From positions 1 through 8,188 of the forward strand of contig CAQHJP010000012.1 in the NCBI GenBank assembly GCA_948801035.1: 8,188 nt of DNA. Reading direction: 5' to 3'. Shown here piece after piece: positions 1 through 5,802 of the stretch. Position 1 is the stretch's first letter, and each line of letters opens with the position of its first letter. Under the pieces are notes generated by a model. That model was not told the DNA's origin. It made no database searches and worked only from the letters and a program-made list of their open reading frames with translations. This stretch comes from an uncultured Bacilli bacterium. Lineage in GTDB: Bacteria > Bacillota_I > Bacilli_A > RF39 > UBA660. The translations under genes and the position numbers were made by a program.

Positions 1-1
1 A

Positions 2-229
2 GATTTTAAGAATAAATATAAAAATAGTAAAAATGAATCAGAACTTAATATTGATTATGAGTAAATAGAAAATAATGATATAACAGTATTAATAAATACC
101 TATATAAATTCAGATGATTTTATTTTTAATGATACGAAAACATTTACATATAAGAAAACTAAAACTACTGATGTTTTTAACATAAATGATCTTAAAGAAA
201 GTTCAAAAATTTATAATGTAGATCCTTAT
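2..229 (+). pseudogene. Interrupted 5' part of the deacetylase reading frame (in-frame TAA)
   Basis: The deacetylase frame stays open upstream of its first ATG (230) back to a TAA at 62-64, and again from there to the window edge. Codons 65-229 contain no ATG, GTG or TTG, so no normal start exists between the stop and position 230. The translation looks like protein rather than spacer: it reads DFKNKYKNS..LNIDYE, stop, then IENNDITVLINTYI..TKTFTYKK and ends ..IYNVDPYMKVVALTFDDG. A 'DPxxxxVALTFDDGP' junction is what full-length deacetylases usually show just before the catalytic domain. The 'NIDY..N..I...INTYI' stretch loosely resembles the extracellular domains (DUF4163/DUF3298 type) found before such domains. 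Inference: a longer, probably surface-anchored protein has been cut by a nonsense mutation, or there is a sequencing error. The alternative is the end of an unrelated upstream gene followed by a spacer that is open by chance. Confidence 0.45.
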
Positions 230-802
230 ATGAAAGTTGTAGCTTTAACTTTTGATGATGGACCTAGTAAATACACATCAAGTATTTTAGATGTATTAGA
301 AGAATATGATGCACGTGCTACTTTTTTTGTTTTAGGAAATAAAGTTGAAGTTTATAAGGATACTTTAAATAAAATAATATTAAATGGAAATGAGATAGGG
401 AATCACACATATAATCATAAATGGTTATCAAAACTTTCCGTTAATGAAATAAAATCACAAATAGAAAAAACACAAGATTTAATATATAAATATACAAATT
501 ATACTCCTACACTTTTAAGACCAACATATGGTTCTATTAATAATAAAATAAAAAAAACTACTGATTTGAAAATAGTTTTATGGGATGTGGATAGTTTGGA
601 TTGGAAATTAAAAAATTCTACTAAAATTTATAACAGAGTTAAAGATGATATAGATGATTTAGATATAGTACTTTTTCATGATACCTATAAAACTACTGTA
701 GAATCATTAAAAAAATTAATTCCATATTTAAAAGAAAAAGGATTTCAATTTGTTACTATAAGTGAGTTATATGAAATAAAAAAGCTAAGAGGTTATAAGT
801 AA
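230..802 (+). CDS. Polysaccharide deacetylase catalytic domain (NodB fold, CE4)
   Basis: This is a carbohydrate esterase family 4 domain, a metal-dependent enzyme that removes N-acetyl groups from peptidoglycan or chitin-like sugars. All five family motifs are visible: TFDDGP (residues 7-12, catalytic base D9 and metal ligand D10), HTYNH (59-63, metal ligands H59 and H63), RPTYG (97-101, where the usual form is RPPYG), WDVDSLDW (118-125) and LFHD (148-151, H150). The 190 residues correspond to the catalytic domain alone. No signal peptide or membrane segment is present from this start. ATG 230 has no Shine-Dalgarno sequence and lies inside the conserved junction just before the domain, so it is probably not the original start; see the upstream frame. 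If only this part is made, the enzyme would stay in the cytoplasm and is probably non-functional in its normal role. The 3' end overlaps the convergent CBS gene by 10 bp. The domain is certain; the start and functional state are not. Confidence 0.8.
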   Translation: MKVVALTFDDGPSKYTSSILDVLEEYDARATFFVLGNKVEVYKDTLNKIILNGNEIGNHTYNHKWLSKLSVNEIKSQIEKTQDLIYKYTNYTPTLLRPTYGSINNKIKKTTDLKIVLWDVDSLDWKLKNSTKIYNRVKDDIDDLDIVLFHDTYKTTVESLKKLIPYLKEKGFQFVTISELYEIKKLRGYK

Positions 803-1224
803 AAATCATTTACTTTTGTATCGTATGAATCAGTATTTTTATTTATTTGATATATACTTTTAATAGTATTAAGTACATCATAGTTATGCATAAGTAAATC
901 TGAAATTGATAAAACTCCTACCACTTTTTTATTATCACAAACAATTAATCTTTTTATTTTTTCATGACTCATTTTATCTAGTGCTTCATTAATACTACAA
1001 TTTATATCAATATAAATAGGTACTGATAAATAGCCATCTATTTTAAAATCTTTATTTGCAAGTATTTTAACAACTATATCTCTATCTGTTAAAACTCCTA
1101 CTATTTTAGATTCATTACTTACTAATATAAAACCTACATCATAATTTTTCATAATTAAAGCTATATCATATAATGAAGTATTTAAACTTACAATAATTAG
1201 ATTTTTAGATATTACATTTTTCAT
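793..1224 (-). CDS. Two-CBS-domain protein
   Basis: This is a stand-alone Bateman module of 143 residues: CBS 1 at about residues 1-53, with VGVLTDRDIV at 42-51, and CBS 2 at about 64-115, with VVGVLSISDLL at 101-111. The GxxTxRDI and GxxSxxDL endings of each repeat are the family signature. CBS pairs bind adenosine nucleotides or related ligands and usually sense energy or nucleotide state, but the ligand and partner cannot be told from sequence. No enzymatic domain, signal peptide or membrane segment is attached, so it is a cytoplasmic regulator or has an unknown role. The start is well supported by GGTGAT (1233-1228 on the minus strand), 3 nt before the ATG. It is transcribed divergently from yunB across 55 bp and overlaps the convergent deacetylase by 10 bp. 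The final ~28 residues are polar and outside the CBS fold. Confidence 0.9.
   Translation of the reverse strand: MKNVISKNLIIVSLNTSLYDIALIMKNYDVGFILVSNESKIVGVLTDRDIVVKILANKDFKIDGYLSVPIYIDINCSINEALDKMSHEKIKRLIVCDNKKVVGVLSISDLLMHNYDVLNTIKSIYQINKNTDSYDTKVNDFYL
797..815. terminator. Weak bidirectional hairpin at convergent gene ends
   Basis: AAGTAAA (797-803) and TTTACTT (809-815) form a perfect 7-bp stem with a 5-nt loop, placed over the deacetylase stop codon (800-802) and the last codons of the opposing CBS gene. A short run of T follows on the plus strand (814-817). The stem is A/T-rich, so it is at best a weak terminator serving both directions. Confidence 0.3.
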
Positions 1225-1237
1225 ATAATCACCACTT

Positions 1238-1264
1238 ATATTATGGTATTAATACTCATGAATA
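1238..1264 (+). promoter_or_regulatory. Possible sigma-E-type promoter of yunB
   Basis: ATATT (1238-1242) resembles the -35 core of sporulation sigma-E promoters. It is followed after 14 bp by CATGAATA (1257-1264), a partial match to the CATACANT -10. YunB is sigma-E-controlled in Bacillus subtilis, which is why this was looked for. The region is so A/T-rich that a chance match is quite possible. Confidence 0.22.
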
Positions 1265-1268
1265 TTCA
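1240..1268 (-). promoter_or_regulatory. Possible promoter of the CBS gene
   Basis: On the minus strand, CATAAT (1245-1240) matches five of six bases of a -10 box. A poor -35 candidate, TGAATA, lies 17 bp upstream (1268-1263). The -10 ends 15 bp before the ATG, so the transcript would begin at or next to the Shine-Dalgarno sequence. Confidence 0.25.
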
Positions 1269-1269
1269 T
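1246..1269. repeat. Two adjacent palindromes in the divergent intergenic region
   Basis: GTATTAATAC (1246-1255) and ATGAATATTCAT (1258-1269) are both perfect palindromes, separated by 2 bp in the 55-bp gap between the CBS gene and yunB. They overlap the candidate promoters of both genes and could be operator half-sites for a dimeric regulator, or simply A/T-rich chance symmetry. Confidence 0.3.
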
Positions 1270-1279
1270 AATATTTAAT

Positions 1280-2065
1280 ATGAAAAGAATGCATTTAAAA
1301 AGAAGAGTATATTTATTTAAAAAGTTAGATAAATTTAAAAAGCTAAATAAATCTAAACTTATTATAGTAGTGATTTTATTAATTATTTTTTCAACTTTAT
1401 ATATTTTAAAATTTTTAAATTCTAAATTAACTCCTATACTATTTGATTATGCATCGCTAGAATCTAGGAAACTTGCAAGTATAGTTATAAATAACGCTAT
1501 ATCAAAAAATGTAACTGAAAATATTGATATAGATGAATTATTTATAATAACAAGGGATTTAAATCAGGAAATAAAAACTATAGATTTTAATCCAATTACA
1601 GTTAATAAGATTTTAACAAAAGTTACAAATAGTATACAAGTTAATTTAAAGTATATCGAAAAAGGAAAAGTTGAATTACTTGATTTAGATAAAGAAGATT
1701 TAATAGATTATGATATGGATAATTTAAAAAAAGGTATTATATATGAAATTCCTTCAGGAGTTATTTTTGGCTCCTCTTTTTTAGCTAACATTGGACCTTT
1801 AATACCTGTCAAATTAAGTTTAGTAGGAGATATAGTTAGTTATATAAATACTAAGGTAACAGATTATGGTATTAATAATGCTGTTGTTGAGATAAATATA
1901 GTTTTAAATTTAACTGAGCAAGTAATTCTTCCTTTTACTACAAGTAAAATTGAAATATCTTCATCAGTTCCTGTTGCTATAAAACTAGTACAAGGAAGTG
2001 TACCTAACTACTATTTAAATGGAATAAATCAAAATTCAGCATCGCTTACTCTTCCAATTGAATAA
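1280..2065 (+). CDS. yunB: Sporulation protein YunB
   Basis: This is a YunB-family protein of 261 residues, close in size to the Bacillus subtilis protein. It has a basic N-terminus (about 1-26), one membrane segment (about 27-45), then an extracytoplasmic part. The family core is clear at residues 155-246: YEIPSGVIFGSSFLANIGP (155-173), IPVKLSLVGDI (175-185), YGINNAVVEI (196-205), VILPF (215-219) and VPVAIKLVQGSVPNYY (230-245). In B. subtilis, yunB is expressed in the mother cell under sigma-E and is needed for normal sporulation; the molecular function is not known. The chosen ATG has no Shine-Dalgarno sequence, and neither does the next ATG at 1289, so the exact start is uncertain by three codons. 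It is divergent from the CBS gene. The next gene starts 37 bp downstream and appears to have its own promoter, whose -35 lies in the last codons of yunB. Confidence 0.93.
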   Translation: MKRMHLKRRVYLFKKLDKFKKLNKSKLIIVVILLIIFSTLYILKFLNSKLTPILFDYASLESRKLASIVINNAISKNVTENIDIDELFIITRDLNQEIKTIDFNPITVNKILTKVTNSIQVNLKYIEKGKVELLDLDKEDLIDYDMDNLKKGIIYEIPSGVIFGSSFLANIGPLIPVKLSLVGDIVSYINTKVTDYGINNAVVEINIVLNLTEQVILPFTTSKIEISSSVPVAIKLVQGSVPNYYLNGINQNSASLTLPIE

Positions 2066-2086
2066 AAAAATTATATATGCTATACT
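2058..2086 (+). promoter_or_regulatory. Sigma-A-type promoter for the SH3/GH gene
   Basis: TTGAAT (2058-2063), a 17-bp spacer and TATACT (2081-2086) with an extended TG (2078-2079) make a good vegetative promoter. The -35 overlaps the yunB stop codon. The predicted transcript starts near 2092-2093, on the Shine-Dalgarno AGGTGG (2093-2098) itself, which leaves a leader of only about 10 nt. Confidence 0.5.
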
Positions 2087-2102
2087 AATAATAGGTGGTA
2101 GT

Positions 2103-3803
2103 ATGAAAAAAGTAAGGAAGAAAAAGATAAGATATGATCGTGTATTTATATTTGTATTAGGAGTAATTCTAATTTCTTTTTTGTGCTTTTTTATACTTTT
2201 AAAAACTTTCAATTTTGTTAAAGACATATTTGTATCAGAAAATTTTTACGTACGTGGAAGTTCATCTAGTGTAGAAGTTTATACTGATAGTGTTACTCTT
2301 ACTAAAGATAACATACCTAGGGGTATAGAAATTAAAACTTTAAGTGAAGTTGATATTAATGATTTAAAATATTATAAAATTATTTATAATAAGAAAGTAT
2401 TTTATATAAGTGAAGATAATTTAACTAAAAATAAAGATGATATTGTAAAAGAAAGTGTTATGTATGTAAGAACTCCAGTAACTTTATATGAAAACTCTGA
2501 TTCTATTAAAATAAAATCACAAGTAGAAAAAGGAGAAAAATTACAAATAATTGGTTATGACGAATTATTAAGCGATGGTTCTGTTAATATGTATAAAGTA
2601 AAATATAATGATTTAGAAGGATATGTTTATGCAAAATATTTAGTTAATAATTATGAAGATGCAATAATAATGTTTAACGAAGTATATTCATATCATGAAT
2701 CAAGAGGTGATACTCTAGGAGGAGGTTCAGCTGCTAATTTAGATTATTATCCTTATGAAAAACCTAATTTTACTGATAATGTAATGCCTGATGAAGTTAG
2801 AGCTTTATATGTAAATTCAGGTGTTGTAAATAAGATAGATGAATATATAAAAATAGCAAAAGAAAGTAACATCAATGCTTTTGTTGTTGATATAAAAGAT
2901 AATACATCACCAGCATACCCAGCAAAATCTATGGAAGTTTATTCTCCTACTAATTATAACAAAGCTATTAATAGTTATGAAACTTATAAAAAAGCTATAA
3001 AAAAACTAAAAGATGAAGGTTTTTATGTAATAGGAAGAATTACAGTTTTTAAAGATAGTTATTATGCAAAAGATCATCCTGAAGATACAATTTTAGATAC
3101 AACTACAAATGAAAGTTATAATCATGATGGTTCTTTTTGGCCAAGTGCATATAAAAGAAATGTTTGGGAATTTAATGTAAGTCTTGCTGTAGAATCTGTA
3201 AAAGAAATGGGATTCAATGAAATACAATTTGATTATGTAAGGTTTCCAGATAGAGTAAGAACATTAGAAAAAGATGGTTTAATTAGCTATGGAAATACTT
3301 ATAATGAGGAAAAAGCTCAAGCAATACAAAGATTTGTTATGTATGCATGTGATGAGGTACATAAAGTGGGAGCTTATGTTTCAATAGATGTGTTTGGAGA
3401 AGCTGCACATAATTATGTTACAGCTTATGGGCAATATTTTCCAGCTATTTCAAATATAGCTGATGTAATAAGTCCAATGCCATATCCAGATCATTTTTCA
3501 AAATATGAATATGAATTTACATCAGTTGTATGGACAGTACCTTATAAATTATTAAATTTTTGGGCAACTAATTATGTAGTTAAAAGACAAAATGAAATTA
3601 AAACACCAGCTAAAGTAAGAAATTGGATTCAGGCTTATGATACAAATAAATCACCTAAAACATCTTATGACTCATATATGGTATCAGAAGAAATAAAAGC
3701 GCTATATGATGCAGGATTAAGATCTGGATATATGACATGGAATGGAAGTTCTAGTTTATCTAAATATAGTGAGTTAAGTGATGCATTTAAAAAGGAGTAC
3801 TAA
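2103..3803 (+). CDS. Membrane-anchored SH3 / putative glycoside hydrolase (DUF4015-type)
   Basis: This 566-residue protein has a basic start, one membrane segment at about 13-36, and an outward-facing remainder. Residues about 54-107 look like an SH3-type beta barrel, and about 118-182 like a second, clearer bacterial SH3 domain ending GYVYAKYL (173-180). Residues about 230-565 match the putative glycosyl hydrolase domain DUF4015, a TIM-barrel relative of alpha-amylase-like enzymes: VRALYVNS (232-239), FVVDIKD (260-266), GRITVFKD (311-318), FDYVRFP (376-382), SIDVFG (427-432), SPMPYPDHF (457-465) and GYMTWNG (542-548). The acidic residues D377 and D429 are the likeliest active-site candidates. 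Substrate and activity are unproven for this family; a wall polysaccharide is an inference from the SH3 domains. ATG 2103 is preferred over a TTG at 2058 because AGGTGG lies just upstream and the basic-then-hydrophobic N-terminus begins there. yutD follows directly after the stop codon. Confidence 0.85.
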   Translation: MKKVRKKKIRYDRVFIFVLGVILISFLCFFILLKTFNFVKDIFVSENFYVRGSSSSVEVYTDSVTLTKDNIPRGIEIKTLSEVDINDLKYYKIIYNKKVFYISEDNLTKNKDDIVKESVMYVRTPVTLYENSDSIKIKSQVEKGEKLQIIGYDELLSDGSVNMYKVKYNDLEGYVYAKYLVNNYEDAIIMFNEVYSYHESRGDTLGGGSAANLDYYPYEKPNFTDNVMPDEVRALYVNSGVVNKIDEYIKIAKESNINAFVVDIKDNTSPAYPAKSMEVYSPTNYNKAINSYETYKKAIKKLKDEGFYVIGRITVFKDSYYAKDHPEDTILDTTTNESYNHDGSFWPSAYKRNVWEFNVSLAVESVKEMGFNEIQFDYVRFPDRVRTLEKDGLISYGNTYNEEKAQAIQRFVMYACDEVHKVGAYVSIDVFGEAAHNYVTAYGQYFPAISNIADVISPMPYPDHFSKYEYEFTSVVWTVPYKLLNFWATNYVVKRQNEIKTPAKVRNWIQAYDTNKSPKTSYDSYMVSEEIKALYDAGLRSGYMTWNGSSSLSKYSELSDAFKKEY

Positions 3804-4079
3804 ATGAAGAATATAACTTTAGAAAACAATAATTATGTTTTAGAAAAAAATTATAAAGATGGTTTTGACCTAGAAGAACTTACAAAAAAATATACAGATT
3901 ATTTTGCTTCTTATGATTATATTTTAGGGGACTGGGCATATTCTAAATTAAGGTTAAAAGGTTTTTGTAATAAAACTAATCCTATTTTTAATGATATAAA
4001 TGATTATAGTAAAATAGATTTATATATAAAAGAATTATGTGCTTATGAATGTAAGTACTTTGTAATAAAGAGGATTTAA
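3804..4079 (+). CDS. yutD: YutD family protein
   Basis: This is a small cytoplasmic protein of 91 residues, about the size of the Bacillus YutD core. Family hallmarks are NYKDGF (16-21), YDYILGDW (37-44), LRLKGF (49-54), DLYIKELCAYEC (72-83) and the ending YFVIKR (85-90). YutD proteins are conserved across Bacilli; I know of no established biochemical function. Two cysteines (C79 and C83, CxxxC) sit near the C-terminus. The ATG follows the preceding stop codon with no gap, and the Shine-Dalgarno AAAGGAG (3791-3797) lies inside the end of the upstream gene, so translation is probably coupled. In B. subtilis, yutD and yunB lie in the same general chromosomal neighbourhood, as they do here. The stop codon sits in a hairpin that may terminate part of the transcripts. 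Confidence 0.93.
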   Translation: MKNITLENNNYVLEKNYKDGFDLEELTKKYTDYFASYDYILGDWAYSKLRLKGFCNKTNPIFNDINDYSKIDLYIKELCAYECKYFVIKRI

Positions 4080-4092
4080 AAATCTTCTTTTT
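4068..4092 (+). terminator. Hairpin plus T-run at the end of yutD
   Basis: AAGAGGATTT (4068-4077) pairs with AAATCTTCTT (4080-4089) over 10 bp with one G-U pair, leaving only AA between the arms, so the innermost pair must open in RNA. The sequence continues as T to 4092. It overlaps the yutD stop codon (4077-4079). It resembles an intrinsic terminator with a short T-tract, but the next gene begins 15 bp later with no visible promoter, so incomplete termination is more likely than a full stop. Confidence 0.45.
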
Positions 4093-4108
4093 GAAAGGAT
4101 TTAAAAAT
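4071..4108 (+). repeat. 13-bp direct repeat spanning yutD stop and HAD start
   Basis: AGGATTTAAAAAT occurs at 4071-4083 and again at 4096-4108, 25 bp apart. The first copy forms the left arm and loop of the yutD hairpin. The second holds the Shine-Dalgarno AGGA and the first two bases of the start codon of the HAD gene. The arm between them (4080-4086) can pair with either copy. Confidence 0.6.
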
Positions 4109-4676
4109 GAATGCATTTGATTTTGACAACACAATTTATGATGGTGAAAGTATATATGACTTTTTTATCTTTTGCTTAATAAAAAATAAAAAATTATTAA
4201 AATTTTTACCTAAAGTGATTAAAAAATTAATTGAATATAAACTTAATAAAATTAGTATTGATAAAATATATGATCTATCATCTTCTATTATAAATTATGC
4301 TGTTAAAACATCTAATTATAAAATAGAAGAATTAGTTAAACTTTTTTGGAAAAAAAATATAAAAAAATTAAAACCAGAAATATTAAAGCTAGTTAAAAAA
4401 GATGATTTAATTATAACAGGTTGTCCAGATTTTTTGATTAATTATATATCTGATAAATTAAATACAAAAAATATTATTTCTACTAAATATAATATTTTAG
4501 AAAGTAAAGTTGAGTTTATTAATTTAGGTCAGAATAAGGTTTTACAATATAAAAAAATATATGGTGATAAAAAAATAGATAATTTTTATACTGATTCTTT
4601 TGTGGATACACCTTTTATGAAGTATAGTAAAAATGTATATTTTGTTAAAAAAAATAAAATAATTTTAATTAAATAA
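4107..4676 (+). CDS. HAD-IB family phosphatase
   Basis: This is a haloacid dehalogenase superfamily hydrolase of 189 residues. Motif I is DFDNT (5-9), with nucleophile D5 and acid/base D7. Motif II is the ITG at 103-105. A lysine at about 149-150 suits motif III. Motif IV is YTDSFVDTPF (161-170), with D163 and D167 binding the metal. Spacing and the YxDSxxDxP form match subclass IB, the phosphoserine-phosphatase-like group, with an alpha-helical cap at about 15-90. The substrate is unknown; a small phosphorylated metabolite is the usual case. The protein is strongly lysine- and isoleucine-rich, like the A/T-rich genome, and has no signal peptide. The start has AAAGGA (4094-4099) upstream and the protein begins directly at motif I, as is normal for this family. 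It follows yutD by 27 bp, with a hairpin between, and is probably read from the same upstream promoter. Confidence 0.85.
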   Translation: MNAFDFDNTIYDGESIYDFFIFCLIKNKKLLKFLPKVIKKLIEYKLNKISIDKIYDLSSSIINYAVKTSNYKIEELVKLFWKKNIKKLKPEILKLVKKDDLIITGCPDFLINYISDKLNTKNIISTKYNILESKVEFINLGQNKVLQYKKIYGDKKIDNFYTDSFVDTPFMKYSKNVYFVKKNKIILIK

Positions 4677-4704
4677 TTAAAAATTGTATATTTTATGATA
4701 AAAT
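4677..4704 (+). promoter_or_regulatory. Possible extended -10 promoter of prfB
   Basis: TGATAAAAT (4696-4704) fits an extended -10 (TG, one base, TAAAAT). A weak -35, TTAAAA, lies at 4677-4682 with a 16-bp spacer. The -10 ends 16 bp before the prfB ATG, so the transcript would start about at the Shine-Dalgarno sequence. This is the only gap before the prfB-yitT-ftsEX group that can hold a promoter. Confidence 0.4.
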
Positions 4705-4720
4705 TAAAATAGGTGATTAT

Positions 4721-5801
4721 ATGGATATAGATTTAAATAAGATATATAATGATTATAAAATAGAAATTGATAGCTTATGGGGGTTACTTTGAAGTAAGTA
4801 AAAAGGAATCTAGGATAAAACAATTAGAAAATATTATGAATGAGCCTGATTTTTGGCAAGATCAAAAGAGGGCTGGAAATGTTATATCAGAGGTAAATTA
4901 CTTAAAAAATAAAATAGAAAATGCTAAAAGTTTAAAAAATAAAATTTATTCTAATTTAGAACTTATAAACGATATAGAATTTAGTAGTATATTAATTGAA
5001 GATATAGATACGATTAAATCTGATTTAGAAAATTTATCTATTTCTATTTTATTAAATGGTACATATGATAAAAATGATGCTGTTATAGAAATACATCCTG
5101 GAGCAGGTGGAACAGAATCTTGTGATTGGGCAATGATGCTTTATAGAATGTACTATAGATGGTGTGATAAAAAAAAATATAAGTATGAAGTTTTAGATAT
5201 GCAAAAAGGCGAAGAAGCAGGAATTAAAAGTGTAACCTTTATTGTACATGGAATCAATGCTTATGGTTATTTAAAAAATGAAAAAGGTGTACATAGATTA
5301 GTTCGAATTTCACCTTTTGATTCTAATTCAAGGAGACATACATCTTTTGCATCTGTTGATGTAACACCATATTTTGAGGAAAGTGATATTGATATTACAA
5401 TTGATCCAAGTGATATAAGAATAGATGTGTATAGATCACAAGGTGCAGGTGGACAAGGGGTTAATACAACAGATTCTGCAGTTAGAATAACTCATTTGCC
5501 TACTAAGATAGTAGTAACGTGTCAAAATGAAAGAAGTCAAATCCAAAATAAAGAAAAAGCTTTAGAAATATTAAAAAGTAAATTATATAAAATAGAACTT
5601 GAAAAAAAGGAAGCAGATCTTAAAAGTTTAAAAGGTGAGGAAAGCGATATTAATTTTGGGTCACAGATAAGAAACTATGTAATGTGTCCATATACGCTCG
5701 TTAAAGACTTAAGAACTAAAGTAGAAGTAGCTAATGTTGAAAAAGTTTTAGATGGTGATATAGATATATTTATAAATAGTTGTTTGAAAGGAATTAGGTA
5801 A
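4721..5801 (+). CDS. prfB: Peptide chain release factor 2 (programmed +1 frameshift)
   Basis: RF2 reads UGA and UAA stop codons and triggers release of the finished protein on the ribosome. The gene is in two frames. ATG 4721 begins 23 codons (MDIDLNKIYN..DSLWGLL) that end at an in-frame TGA (4790-4792). A +1 slip at CTT (4787-4789) continues at GAA 4791 for 336 more residues, giving 359, close to the 365 of Escherichia coli RF2. Motifs by full-length numbering are the coiled helical domain 1 (about 24-115), HPGAGGTES (125-133), the stop-codon-reading SPF (197-199), and the catalytic GGQ (243-245) within GAGGQGVNTTDSAVR. The residue after GGQ is Gly where many homologues have His. The start is supported by AGGTGAT (4711-4717), 3 nt before the ATG. 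yitT follows 1 bp after the stop. A TTG at 4767 in the second frame is not a real start. Confidence 0.97.
4779..4792 (+). promoter_or_regulatory. prfB autoregulatory +1 frameshift site
   Basis: The site reads GGGGG (4779-4783), TTA, CTT (4787-4789), TGA (4790-4792). The G-run acts as an internal Shine-Dalgarno sequence three bases before the slippery CTT, the same spacing as in the classic E. coli site. When RF2 is scarce, the ribosome pauses at the TGA, slips +1 onto TTT and reads on with GAA; when RF2 is plentiful, synthesis stops after 23 residues. Confidence 0.96.
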
Positions 5802-5802
5802 T

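Noticed and set aside
2058..2102. TTG 2058 as the start of the SH3/GH gene
   Set aside because: It overlaps the yunB stop codon and the -35 box, lacks a ribosome-binding site, and adds a hydrophobic stretch before the normal basic start at ATG 2103.
2036..2227. Minus-strand open frame of 63 codons across the yunB/GH junction
   Set aside because: It lies opposite the end of yunB and the membrane segment of the next gene. Its content mirrors their codons and it resembles no known protein.
4349..4375. Runs of A in the HAD gene as phase-variation tracts
   Set aside because: A-runs of 7-8 are common in this A/T-rich genome because lysine codons are mostly AAA. Nothing ties this gene to surface variation and the frame is intact.
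4661..4686. Inverted repeat around the HAD stop codon as a terminator
   Set aside because: AATTTTAATT and AATTAAAAATT pair nearly perfectly, but the stem is only A/T and no T-run follows. In DNA this A/T-rich it is expected by chance.
4767..4790. TTG 4767 as an alternative prfB start without frameshifting
   Set aside because: It has no ribosome-binding site. The upstream ATG with AGGTGAT and the exact frameshift cassette give the expected RF2 N-terminus.
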